64,000 bases of DNA from Cucumis sativus (lineage: Eukaryota > Streptophyta > Magnoliopsida > Cucurbitales > Cucurbitaceae). The stretch spans positions 8,928,001 through 8,992,000 of the forward strand of contig NC_026660.2 of NCBI RefSeq assembly GCF_000004075.3. The letters run 5' to 3'. The position numbers and the translations under genes were made by a program. A model generated the notes under the pieces. That model did no database searches, was not told the origin of the DNA, and was given only the letters and a program-made list of their open reading frames with translations. This document shows positions 1 through 11,634 of the stretch, one piece after another; position 1 is the first letter of the stretch; each line of letters starts with the position of its first letter.

Positions 1-3000
1 CATATTCAAAGTAGAGACAAAGAGCACACACCGATTTACGTGGAAACCCAAGTACCAGGAGAAAAACCACGATATTTTTAGTTTTTTTTTCTGATGAATT
101 TATACAATAGGCACAAAAAGGGAGAATAAATAGAATACAATAAGGAGTAAAAAAGGAAACGATTTAGGAAATAGAGAAAATCTTCCATATTCTTTCCAAA
201 AATACTCTAAGGGCCAAGCCCACTAATTCTAACAAATACCAAACAACTTCCTAGCGCTTAAATTAGACTGGTCATGTTATGGAATATTGTCAAAAAAAAA
301 ACACTTTAAATCGTGTTGTGGTATTTCATAAATTCCTGTTCTGTTTTAATCAGTAAAATTATATAGACCAGCAGATTCAGATTTTTCTTTCCTTCATTTC
401 ATTAACATCAAAATCTCTACATAGGTGGAAGAAAAGAAATCTTCCTAAAAGCTAAGGAGCTTAAGACACCCCAGTTAAAAGAGTGAAGACTACCTACATT
501 ACTCTTTAGAGACAATGCACCAAAAAGGGTCCAAAAAGCGACTGATGTCCCAACACATGGGACTCCATTCATATCCCAAAAGAAACTGTGAGCAAGGGCT
601 AATTTGTTTATATTAAATTACAAGTCTGGTTTGTATCTAATAGGTCTCTAAACTTTAAATATCAAATACGTCCCAAAGATCCTTAGACTTTAAAATTGTC
701 TAATAGATATCTAAACTTCTAGTTTTGTATACAATAAGTTTTGAAACATTAAGAAAATGTCATATAGGCTAATGAGACATTAGATACAAAATTGAAAGTT
801 CAATGACTTATTAGATGCTAAATTGGAAGTTTGAAAATTCATTAGAAACTCGTGGACCTATTAGACACAATTGGAAATTCAAAGACTATAAAGTTCAATA
901 ACCGATTAGATAAAAATTTGGTAGTTCAAGGTTGAAACTTGGAATTTAACCTAATTTTAAAAAATAAGACTATATCCATGAAAGGGGAGCCTTTTTAATT
1001 CCGACTGTAGCTTATCTTATCAATGACAGGACTTTGTGTTTTATAGGAGAAGGGGAAAAGAAACCAGCTATAATAGATGCACTTGAGAATAAAAACAAAG
1101 GCCAATTACCTCCGAAAATGCTAATCTATCAGCAACATCATTTGTCCACTCAAAAAACCTTGTCAATTGACGAGTGAATCTCAACACTGAAACTGGGACA
1201 GTAGTAACATTTGCATCTTGTCCAGCAAGCCTCTCACACAATGTTATGACCTGCAAACAAAATGAAACTTAAGGAAACACACAGCCTTTTGTTCCGTGGG
1301 CCAAATGCACAACAGTCTAGGTCACGAATGCAATGTTAATAGAACAAATATTCCAACTAAAAAATGTTTTAATTTGCTCGATAACTGCAAGTTCTAACTC
1401 AAACACTAGTTCATATTCACCTAAAAAGTCAAGATATATTGAAAAGAAATTGTCTCAATAGCTACAAGTTCTAACTAAAATATCTAATCAGCCATTCCTA
1501 CAAGATACAGACTTACGTTTTCCTTGCACCATCCGACTGTGGACAGAAAAGGGAAGTAAAAAGGGGTTGTATAGGTCCAGATAACATAGCTCAACTTCGA
1601 AGTGCTTTTTCATTTAAATTTAGCTCAAGATGATCGATGAAACTAAAATTACTATTTTGTGTAGGAAATAAAGAGCTCCAATAAAGAGTCTACTAAAAAA
1701 AACAAGATATGGTTGCTTACCTCTTGAGTTGTCCATGCACGAGGGCCAGCAAATGTAAGAAGTTTCCCATTCATATTCTCATTACGCAATGCAATAAATG
1801 TCAACCTGGCTATATCCTAATTAATAAAAAATACACATTAGATATTAAAACTTTTAATTTATGATATCTACATTGGAAACAATTGAAAGCAATATGGTTA
1901 ACCAAACCTGGGTGTCCATGTAGGCAATTCTTGTCGGAGCATCTGTTCCCCAAACGGATTTCTCTTCTAAAATAGGTACTGCATACTGCCCTATGAGACC
2001 CTGAACGGACAAGGATTTTTTTCTTAGTGTTCACACTCAAGGATAAAATGAAGGTGATGAGAAAATAAATGGAGAAAACCCATAACTCAAATTGAAACAT
2101 CAATTAAATGGAAAGACATCCAGGGAAAAAAAAAGACCGATTGATAATCAGTATATCTACACCTGAGGCTATAAACTATCCATCTGTTCATGCAAATGAA
2201 AAAAGTGAACCATTTTGAAAAACAGATACCTTAAAAGGTATTATACTTCCAGAACAATTAATCTCAATTGATTTGTAGACTTATTTTATTTGCTTAGTAA
2301 GTTTTCGTGAACAGACTACAGGAATGATTCTGTTATGAAGAAAGGTCCTCCGAGAAGGTGGGGTAGATCAAAACTAGCAAAAACTATCAAAAATAAAAGA
2401 AACTAATAAATTATAATGGAGAAAACATGGAGCTTCAATTAAGGAGATAATTACTTGCATGAAACCGCATAAACGAATAATGATGTGATTTAAGCCTGCG
2501 TCCTTGAGAAACTTCTCAGTGCAGTACTTGATCTCCATAAGTGGAACTTCGGGATGCTTGTCACAGTTATGGATGGAGAAGAAAATATACTTCTGGATTC
2601 CCATAGCCTTGGCACATTGTATCAGAGCAACTTTTCCTTCCCAATCTACCTAAATAGAAGATAAGTCAGGTAAGACATAGATCACCATAAAGCTATGAGA
2701 GAGACTATTGTTAAACTTAAAATCTCAGAGTGTAACAGAATATAGATATCAAAAATTGGAGAAGACAACAGCGTATATTTGGAGTTCAATGGCTATTTCC
2801 ACAGTCAGAAAATGTCAAGCTAGTAATTATAGAAAAATATGTAAAAGCTCAATACGAAAATCACCGTCTTAATGGGCTCTTCCGGGCGTCCTGTAGCACA
2901 ATCTATGATAGTATGAATCCCGACCAATGTCGCAGGGATAGTTTCTGGTTTACTCAAATCTGCCTGCATTACGTACAAAAATGCTACAGCCTCAGTACTA

Positions 3001-3589
3001 ACACAAAAGCGTTGACAAAATTGAAATGTATCTAGAAAATCATAATCAATGGAAACGAAGAGTAAAAACATAAATATCGAGAATGATACAGACATTGACA
3101 ACTATGGCGCCCCAATCGCGAAGAAAATCAGCAGGAGCCGGTCGAGGCCTAACAAGACAACGAACCTCGTAGCCTTCGTCCAACGCGCGCCTCACAATCT
3201 GCCTACCCAGGGTTCCAGTGGCACCAACCACTAGAATGCTAGTAGGTCTTACCGGTGTCCCCGGGGCCAGATTCACTGGTCCAGTCTGCTGAGCCGCACA
3301 TCTAACCAACGGTAGCCAACAAGATCTCCCTAACGCAACACCATCACAAAAACAAACAGAAAAATAATCGGAATCCATAATTCTCTCCATTCATATAGTA
3401 AGAAGCTATGAAATAGTCGTTGAACAATGGAGAAGAAGAAGGTGAGCAGTTACTACCGGAGGAAGATGAAGTGAAAGAAGGAAATGAAGAGAAGAGAGTG
3501 TCGGAGGGCGCAAAGGAGCGGCGGGAGGAGAAGGCGTCGCGGTGAAGGTTGACAGGTGTCACGAGTTGCGTGGGCAGCCTGAGCGCCAT
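1..3589 (-). CDS. HCF244: HCF244, chloroplast atypical SDR for PSII D1 synthesis (3' end beyond the window)
   Basis: Seven exons join in frame on the minus strand: 3457-3589, 3094-3329, 2865-2963, 2455-2649, 1908-2000, 1721-1816 and 1110-1250, giving 331 codons with GT..AG introns. Exon 1 is Ser/Arg-rich, as expected of a chloroplast transit peptide. Exon 2 carries the Rossmann dinucleotide-binding motif GATGTLG (Gly-x-x-Gly-x-x-Gly), and later exons carry the NmrA-like SDR body ([40 protein letters not shown]). The protein is almost identical in style to Arabidopsis HCF244, which with OHP1/OHP2 promotes psbA (D1) translation and early PSII reaction-centre assembly at the thylakoid. About 65 C-terminal residues are missing: no matching exon is visible between 1 and 1109, so the last exon should lie beyond the left edge after a long intron. 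ATG at 3589 is the first Met before the transit peptide. Identity is by sequence recall; exon joins are read directly. Confidence 0.93.
612..960. repeat. MITE-like repeat in the last HCF244 intron
   Basis: This AT-rich segment is built from variants of 'TCTAATAGGTCTCTAAACTTT' read in both directions, for example near 637-660 and, as 'CAATGACTTATTAGATGC', near 800-820. The inverted arrangement with phrases such as 'AAATTGAAAGTTCAA' matches a widespread plant fold-back/MITE style. It lies in the intron after exon 7 of the minus-strand gene. Ends and target-site copies are not clear. The extreme left of the window (about 30-70) has the phrase 'GATTTACGTGGAAACCC', commonly seen in plant LTR elements, so the intron may hold further insertions. 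Confidence 0.5.
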
Positions 3590-4265
3590 GGATGAATCCT
3601 TTTGGTTTGTGTGTAGTGTCTGTCACGAGAGAAGAAAGGATGAAGAAAAGAAGAATAAAGGATGTGAAACTTGCCACGTCATCTCACAATTGGATTGTGA
3701 TACATTCCACGTGTACTACTTCACTCCTTTGCTTTCTCAGTTAGCTCTCTTTTTCTTACTTTGCCCATTTCCTACCTCTTCAAACTCTTCTTCTTCATGA
3801 TTTTGATGGTTTCATTCTCTCCTTTTCCTTCACATCCGCCTCCCTTCACTTTTTTATCCTATATCTTAAATTAGTTCGTATTAACTAACTAATTATTCCA
3901 TGTTTTTATGATAACAAACCTTATTTTATTTATTAACAAGTATTTTGATGGGACTACTCTACAAGGATCGAAATTACGATTTCAACTTATTTTAATTGGA
4001 ACAACGAAAAAGTTAGTCAAAACAAGCTTAACTTAAAATTGCGACAATCCTTTAATATTTGGTTTTATTTTAAAAAGAAAATGAATTGAAAAATAACATG
4101 AATTTAATATTATTTTATTATTAGTGTTTGTGTCTAACGATTAGATAAATTTAAATCTCCACCGTCTCATTTTGTTTTACAAGATTTGATGGACCAAATT
4201 GATTTTAGATTTTACATATTATTTTTCAATCCTCTCCAAAAATTCAAAGTCTCAATTATTGTTGC
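3590..4265. other. Intergenic, HCF244 upstream region
   Basis: This is the region upstream of the minus-strand HCF244 start. Pyrimidine/purine-rich DNA near 3600-3860 probably holds the 5' leader and promoter, and CACGT cores occur around 3673-3711. Beyond about 3860 the DNA is AT-rich with no supported gene. Confidence 0.4.
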
Positions 4266-5400
4266 TCTCTCTATCCTATTCTTAAGAGAGAATTATTGAG
4301 TGCTACAATTTTGTAAATCTACTCTTTGAGAAAGTTTTTTTTACTGTGTTCTTCATTTTCAAACTTTTATAAGGGTTGCTCTTGATCCCAGGTTGTTGTT
4401 GCAATTCACCTTGTGTCTCGTACAAGGTACGGTATCTCAAGTTGTCTAATCGCCTACCTATCACCTCGCCTAATGATTATCTCATTGTTGGAAAGGAATG
4501 GCAAATAGTCAAATCGTCAAGAACCAAATCGCCTAATTAGCTGCAAAATAGAAACGGGTTAGAAAATGGCTAAGTCGCAAATCGTGCTCTCTTTATGCAA
4601 AAAGTTTGATCGCCTCGTCGTCCCAGGATAAAACAGCATCTCTTCTCAATTAGTTTTGCACCAAAATTAATTAGAATTCACAAAACTCAAGAAGACACTG
4701 CATTGCTCGGTATACTCAAGAAATTTGGGGAGAGAATAAAATTGATCGTATATTTTATGTGTTACTTGAAGTGAAGAATGAGACCATATATATAGAGGTG
4801 GGGAGGCAACCAACGGTCATAAAATTAAAGACAGAATAAAAAACTGAACCGATTATGCCATTTATTTAGTTTCGTTTTGGAACAAAATAAAATACCATTT
4901 GATTAGATAAAAATTTTGGTTTTGGAGAGTCAAAGACAACTATTTGTAATGAAGAGAACGTTTGAAGGTAGTTTTAGAGTATATATATATTATTCCTCCT
5001 TGCCACGCACACCCTACGAACTGACAACGGCGACAACACGCACGCATGAGGAGATATGGGCATATCTGAAAAAATGTTGACTTTTGATTTTGACTTTGAA
5101 AAATCAAACTTTGACGGTCATTATATTCAAATTTGATTTGAATTTTAGAAAAATGAATTCAGATTCATGCTTGGGAGATTGAAATTCGTCAAAATGGGCA
5201 AAATGGTTATGACCATATTACCTTTGGACTAAAGTTAGTGACACAATACAACATTTGGTTGGATAATTCCACTAACACTGGGATAAGTGGCTACATGAGA
5301 TGTACACATAACCCACTAAATTCCACTAATTGTTAATGGAAAATGAGGGGTTGAACTTAGGTTAATCTTTACATGCAATTGTTACATGTCTTTTGCCTAT
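4265..5400 (-). mobile_element. LTR-like retroelement remnant
   Basis: Read on the minus strand, the segment has an LTR-like order. A U3-like region contains AATCAAATTTGA and AAAGTCAACATTTTT phrases (around 5070-5160). A TATA-like box (CTCTATATATAT) follows near 4785-4797, then a transcribed-leader-like block with 'TTTATCCTGG-GACGACG' near 4610-4635. The same order and phrase recur at 29.9-30.4 kb in the same orientation, so this is a dispersed family. No coding domains, clear ends or target-site copies were found. Confidence 0.4.
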
Positions 5401-6200
5401 TATTAAAATAAAAAGTCTTTAAAAAAAATGTTTCCTAAGTTCTCCCAACCCTAATCCAATTTTCATCTATCTCTCCTTCATTTCTTCACTTATTGGGTCC
5501 CACAACCCGATTCTAATTCTGTAGAATAGTGGGTAAACTCTAGTGATGGTTTCGGGTTTGTGTTCGTGAGGAGACATTGAGGATCAAGAGACTTTGAAGA
5601 ATAGTGGGTAAACTCTAAACTGCACTAAAGGTATGTTCATGAGGAGATATCTTGCCTGCCCGTATTCGACTTGGCTCCATGCCCCACATTTGACCCGTGT
5701 GGACCTTGTGGTTCTTTGTTCACTTTGGGCTGGTTTAAGCCCAAAGGTTGGGTCTTAGGTTAGTTCATAAGGTTAATTGGGTCGGATCAGTGCAATTTGG
5801 ATGTTTTTCTAGTTGATTCGAGTGGTTTGAGAGCTCAAGGTTAATTTATCTAAGTTGTTTGTGAGTGATCCTCACTCATAAAACTGTATTTCAATAAATG
5901 GTTTTCACATGTAAATGTATATCTCTGTGCATGGTTTTCATGAATGTTTGAAATGTTATATTATAATCTTTACATCTCAAATATTATTTGGTATATAGGA
6001 TGGTATATTGAAACATGAAAATATACGTTTCATATATATACCTCATATCATACTATCGATAATAATGCTCTATATAAAACCTTGTATATCTCGTAATAGT
6101 CTTGAATTGGAAACTCTAGAATCCAAAACTAATAGGCAGCCAACCAACAGAAACAAAATGAACAATGAGAGCAGGTGTTGCTCCACATTTGATACTATTA
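5400..6200. other. Intergenic, repeat-like, no gene
   Basis: I see no supported coding sequence here. A phrase AGAATAGTGGGTAAACTCTA is repeated at about 5523 and 5598, suggesting a small local duplication. The rest is unremarkable AT-rich DNA. Confidence 0.4.
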
Positions 6201-6210
6201 TGTGGTAAAC

Positions 6211-6480
6211 CTATTTAACATCACCATCATTGGTAATAGGCAAGTTCTTCTTCAGACATTCTATAAAACTTAAATAAATGTATATATTCAGATTATCCAT
6301 ATCAACAAAATTGCCTAACTTGGATAGCAAGATATTGTGTAACTCTTGAAAAGACATATGTTCATAAACTAAAACTTTTGATTTGCTATAATAACTAATA
6401 TAGTTGTTCAAATCGTTGAAAACCCCATCATAATATACTTCAATTTTGGTCATACCTGATAAAAAAGAAAATAAATACAT
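6211..6480 (-). pseudogene. MULE-type transposase N-terminal fragment
   Basis: An 89-codon frame, with a sensible start at 6453, reads MTKIEVYYDGVFND...KSKVLVYEHMSFQELHNILLSKL...PITNDGDVK. This resembles the PB1-like N-terminal region of plant MuDR/MULE transposases: a 'YYDG' start, then 'SF..L...I...L', ending 'PI.NDxDVK'. No zinc-ribbon or DDE transposase domain follows on this strand, so it is a relic or a remnant first exon. The assignment rests on pattern resemblance only. Confidence 0.42.
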
Positions 6481-6869
6481 ATATCACTAGACAGTATAAT
6501 GGAAAATATATTCTGGTGTGTAATGATCGATGTAAACCGAAAACGATTTTAGACATTATAAGAAAATTTGAAATTAACTTCAATATATGAAAAACATTAC
6601 AAATTGGATGTAGTATAATAAGTATAAATTCGAAATACATTACTCTCAAATTCAACAAAAATACTGATTACTAATGTAAGAAAAAAATTGAAATACCCAG
6701 AAACAAATATGAATAAGATGAAATAAATTTAGTTGATTGACATACTATAATTAACTTTATCGAAAAAACATAAAGAAGATATAACAAATATACCCTCACC
6801 AAAAAAAACTTAAAAGAAATCAAGGAAAGAATGGACACACACCGACGAAAACATGCCCTCACCATAAAA

Positions 6870-7265
6870 GTTTTGATTGGAAGAATAAAAAATGGAGGGA
6901 GGGAGAGATGATTGGAAATATTAACCTATGTTAGTTCACGAGAAGGATGATGGAAGACATTAGCATAATTATATTCAATATAAACAAAATTTAGATAAGA
7001 TCAGTAATTAAATAATTAATAGTATAAATATGTATGTTTTAATATGAATAATAAATATAGTATAAAATAGAATTTAAGACATTTTTGTAAAATTGTAGCA
7101 AATTAGGTCATTTCTTTAAATTCTTTTAAGGTAAATTACTCTAAAATATTCTTTTTTTGCAATTTACTGAAATTTTTATGTGAGGGCATTTTTTACTATA
7201 ACTCAATGGTCTTAAAACATCTACGGCCCCTTCAAGTTCATTTTTCGTAATTCCCCTAGCAATTG
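6870..7265. other. AT-rich intergenic upstream of the URI homologue
   Basis: AT-rich DNA without supported coding. GC content rises sharply from about 7310, marking the 5' leader of the next gene. Confidence 0.4.
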
Positions 7266-7269
7266 AGTA

Positions 7270-7687
7270 CAAAACATTTCAAAATAGCGAGCAAAAATCA
7301 AAATTAAGTTGCGGCCTTCAGTCCTGCCAGTGAGCAAGCCGTCGGAGTTCGCGGCGGCCTCTGGGTTCTGTCGTCCTCATCGTTGTCCACCTCGCGCTTA
7401 CCGTTGAAGGTTGATTGGCTGATTCTCGAAGTTTCTCGTGAGGCGGTTCGCCCTTACGGCCTTACCATCAGAGCCTGCCTTCTGAGGTTGTGAGGTCTAA
7501 GCCCCCAATTTGCGAGGCTGAAGTTGAAGGCGTGAGTTGATTTTTAATTCTGGATTACTGCTGAGTTTTTAAAAGAACTAACATTACTCTTCACCCTTCA
7601 AAGTCCTAAAACTCTACAAGTTTTAAAATTTTTTGTCTTATTTTTTGTTGACAATTTCCCTGACTTTAGTCACAGAGCGGCGTGATC
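7270..7687 (+). promoter_or_regulatory. 5' leader with a probable leader intron
   Basis: A locally GC-rich leader (7310-7531) is followed by a donor GTGAGT at 7532 and an acceptor TCACAG ending at 7675, leaving twelve leader bases before the ATG at 7688. Promoter elements were not identified with confidence. Confidence 0.45.
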
Positions 7688-10600
7688 ATGGAATCAGGAC
7701 GGGTAAAGGGAACCGTGACGTCGTTAGCCTCCTTATTTCCGGCTCAGGATGCCCGCAAGGCTGCATCGCGCGTCCAAGATGCGATTTCTGAGAAGCAGAG
7801 GGAGCTTGAGCAACTCCGAGGATTCATAACCGATAACGATAATCTGATAAAGCTCGTCCAGAAATTACCTGAAGAGCTTCACCATGAAGTTATGGTACTT
7901 TTGCCTTTTACTTTGTGTTGGGCGTTGGTTGTGATGGAAAAAAAAATAATGTTTGATTGAGATACTGTGGATCTCTCGGTGAATTTATTTGTGGGTTCGA
8001 CGTGATTGTTGTTTTGAAGGTTCCATTTGGGAAAGCAGCGTTTTTCCCTGGGCGTTTGATTCATACGAACGAGTTTCTGGTAATGTATTGTATATTTGTA
8101 CTATTTATAAGTAACTTCTTAGAAACTTATCCTCTTATTGGTTGATAAGAAGGGACAAGGATATTATGCGCCCATGAATTCATTAAGTAGATGTTCCTGT
8201 TGGTTTTCAAGTAGTAAAAGCATTTTTTTGTAGAGCACATGGGACTTGGTCCTATCGTCCTTCTTCTCTTCTGTTCATTAGCCTAACGATCTTTACTCTC
8301 TACGTACATTGTTAGAGCCCCTTGTAAAACTTGAACTCTGACCCAAAATTAAGGGAAAAAGAGCACATTACTGGGTTTAGACGATCACTATTTATATTTT
8401 GATCACTAAATTAGAAATGTTTGTGGCCGAGTTCTGGACAGAATATGTGGAAAGGTTTTCTTTTCAACACATCAAGTTGAGTACCAGACTTAAATCCAAG
8501 TGCAGGTTCTTCTTGGGGAAGGTTACTATGCTGAGAGAACATCCAAACAAACAGCGGAGATTTTGAAAAGAAGAGGTAAGGCTTTGGATTCTCAAGTTGA
8601 TTCTCTGAAGGCCATGATGGATAATCTTAAAGCCGAGGCCTCATTTTTTGATGCTACAGCTTCTGAGGCTGAGGTAAGTTTAGCAATCAATTGGTTAGCC
8701 ATACCATAATGTGAAGTTAGTAAAAAATTTATTGTTTTTCTCTCTAGTACTGAAATTTTAATTTCTTGTTCAAAGCTTTAGATTATATTTGTAAGCTAGA
8801 AGTATTTTCTCTCTTAAAGAGAGAGAGGGAAAGGTTGAATAGTTTAGAGTGGATAAGGATTATGAGATATACTTGGGAATCACATTTGTAGTTAAATTTC
8901 TTGTTTGATAGCATTAAATTTTGTTTCTCTTTTAAAATGACTAGAATATAGTGGTCGATGTTCTGAGAGAAACAAAGAAAAGGAGAACGACAAATCTTGG
9001 ATGTAAAAAATAGATGAACAATGTGAAACTAATATTTAAGGATCTCTGGTCCACAAGGTTGAATAGTTTAGAGTGGATAAGGATTATGAGCCGTACTTGG
9101 GAATCGCATGTGCAGTTAAATTTGTTTGATAGGATTAAATTTTGTTTCTCTTTTAAAATGATTAGAATATAGTGGTTGATGTTCTGAGAGAAACAAAGAA
9201 AAGGAGAACAACCAATCTTGGATGTTAAAAATAGATGAACAGAGTGAAACTAATATTTAAGGATCTCTGCTCCACAAGTTTGATAATTTCGTGGAAGCAA
9301 TTGAATGGAAATTACTATTATGGTTTCTCTTTCTTATTCAACAAATACTGGTTTTTAAAGTCCTGCACAAGGACATTATTGACATCTGAAAAAAATTTAT
9401 AATAAAGTAACTCTAATTGGCTTGAATTAAAACAGTCTAAAAAAGAGTCGTTACAGAGGTACCTTGGCAATGAGCTTTACTATTTGGATCAAATTATCAT
9501 ACAATTTCATTTTGATGTTCTATCAGGATGGTCTAGTCGAGATAAAGGAGGAATATGTGGAAGAAAACTTTTGTGAGCAGGAATCCACATCAGGTTGGTT
9601 CTTATACCTTTCCCTCTTTTTGCTGCTGTGTTATGTTTTGGTTGAGACTTCAATGGTAAAGAGCTTAAGACTTCCTGGTGGTATGATTTCCCTTCCAGTT
9701 AATATTGGGTTGAATGTGTGAGTTAAGCTGAAATTTGACTTTGTTCCAATTTGACTTTCTTCATCCCCATCGTATTATTTATGAACTGTCTTGGGATTGA
9801 CAACTTGGCACTGTTAGGTAGGTGAGGCCTTGTGTACCGTATTGTACATGTGAATAATTGTATTGCACATATGAATAATTTTACTTAGCTTTTGCTGTTG
9901 TCTCCTCCTTTGTGTGCACACCATAATTGCGTTTGAATATTTATAAGAACTACTTGTAAGTACAGGTAAAACCAGTGAATTACAATGATGTTAATATTTC
10001 TTTTCAGGAGTGAACAAGCAAGATGTTCCTAGTGTTTCTGGAGTTGACAAGGCAAAGATTGCAGAAATCGATGCAGAATATGCCCGTATGATGGCCAGAT
10101 TCGACGAACTTGAGAAGGAAGAAGAACTTGCTGCTGCAAATGGCAACAAAAGTGATGATGAGGATGAGGAAGAGAAAGGAACTCAAAATCAATCTTTAGA
10201 GAGGTTCTATGGTGATAAGCAGAGCCTTTCAAAGGTAGTGTCAGGATTAAATGCCTTATACTTAGAGATTTGAAACTCATTGAAAAACATTGTCATCAAC
10301 AAACTTACTGTATTAACCGTTTCTGATGATTGCTTTATTTGAAACATTTTCAGGGAAGTACATCTACGTGGCCGAGGGATGAAAATGTAAGCAGTAAAGA
10401 GCTACTGAATAAGTATCAGAAACAACAAGAGGCCTCAACCAACCCATCAAATGTGACCAACCTCTTATTTGCTCATTTTTTGCTTTACCGTCTATTACTA
10501 ATTTACTGTGTATTTTGGTTATTTATTGAGTACAATTGATTTGTTAAAACAGCGTTCAGTCCTAAACCATGTTCCTTTTGTTACGCAGTGTTCAGGGCTG

Positions 10601-11311
10601 TCGGTACAAACGTCACCCAAAGGTTAGTCTTATCCTCTTTTTTTCCCTTCACTTGTCCAGTAACGAATGTAATTTGACATGTATTTGTCCAGATGATAAA
10701 CTTATCTTATCCATTCCAACTATAGTTAGAATGATTTCCCTAGTTTCCCAAAATAAAATAAAGAATGGTTTCTGTCAACTTTTCAGAAGATGTAACAAGT
10801 GGCAACAATTCTTTGACTGAGTCTCAGCGAGTGATAAACCCTAATCCTGCTGCAAAGTCTGTAACGTTTGCTGAAGTAAAAGAAAAGAATCAAACATTGC
10901 CTCCATCTACCAATCAGGTACTTCAAAACTTTTTTTTTTATTAATAGAACTTTTAGGTGCCCCAGTGGACTTAAAATATGGATTTTCCCTTAATTTTGAG
11001 ACTGTTAGTAGTTATTAGGTAACTTCAAGGCTAGTTATAATTTTCAGCTTCATTAATCTATTTTGTGCCCTTTCACTCGGGTGTAGGCTTTCACAGGATC
11101 CATAATTGAGCGACCTCCTATCATACCAAAGACTTCTAAACAAGAAACAGAAACTACATTGCAGGTGGGGTTTGCTTAGTTTACACCCTTCTTATTGCCA
11201 TCATTTTACTTGTTAAATCATTGATGCAAAAGCTAATTACTTCTGATTTGACAGCCTTCTGGTTCTCAACCTTCAAAACCAGTATCCAGATTCAAGATGC
11301 AAAGAAGATAG
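7688..11311 (+). CDS. URI-type prefoldin / RPB5-interacting protein homologue
   Basis: Ten exons join in frame: 7688-7894, 8020-8079, 8506-8673, 9527-9593, 10008-10234, 10354-10452, 10589-10622, 10787-10917, 11087-11164 and 11255-11311, encoding 375 aa. Residues about 25-150 form an alpha-prefoldin-like region: a heptad-rich helix from AISEKQRELEQL, a beta segment VPFGKAAFFPGRLIHTNEFLV and LLGEGYYAERTSKQ, then a second helix. An acidic stretch (SDDEDEEEKG) follows in the middle. The C-terminus has FAEVKEKNQ, SIIERPPI and VSRFKMQRR, resembling the conserved tail of URI/Bud27. The family acts in an unconventional prefoldin complex that helps assemble RNA polymerases through RPB5. A 5'-leader intron is likely at 7532-7675 (GTGAGT..CACAG). 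Intron 3 holds a 224-bp tandem duplication. It resembles Arabidopsis At1g03760. Exon 7 (34 bp) is the least certain, though its phase fits. Confidence 0.9.
8833..9279 (+). repeat. 224-bp tandem duplication in URI intron 3
   Basis: A unit beginning GGTTGAATAGTTTAGAGTGG at 8833 recurs at 9057, and the two copies run to about 9279 with only scattered substitutions and a small deletion. They abut directly, as in unequal crossing-over or replication slippage. The duplication is fully intronic and leaves the splice sites alone. Confidence 0.88.
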
Positions 11312-11634
11312 TGAACTGACACTACAATATCATACTTGAAAATGTATCTTAAAGTTTTGCCAGCAATTGATTTTGTTTGCTAGTTTAGATAAAATTCTGT
11401 CTAGTTCATTATGCCTTGGTCCGGTTCTCCAATAATATTAACTAAAGAGATAAGTATTGCCTTTAGATTGTGAGAGGCAGAAAAACTGACAGTCTAATTA
11501 ACAATACTAAATTTATGTTATGAAACAATTACTAAGATTCTCTTTATAACAAAATCCTACATGCTACACCAGTTGTAGTTTAAAATGTTATCACTTTAGT
11601 GGACTTTAGTTGAAACCCACGTGGTGAGGGAAAC
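11312..11634. terminator. Shared 3' region between convergent genes
   Basis: Only 323 bp separate the stop of the plus-strand URI gene (11311) from the stop of the minus-strand CHR9 gene (11635). Both 3' UTRs and polyadenylation signals must lie here and may overlap, so antisense read-through is possible. No further gene fits. Confidence 0.6.

Noticed and set aside
1..1109. Last exon of HCF244 within the window
   Set aside because: No minus-strand sequence resembling the expected C-terminal region (LLGVD...LEKYLQDYF-like) could be found, so the exon is placed beyond the edge.
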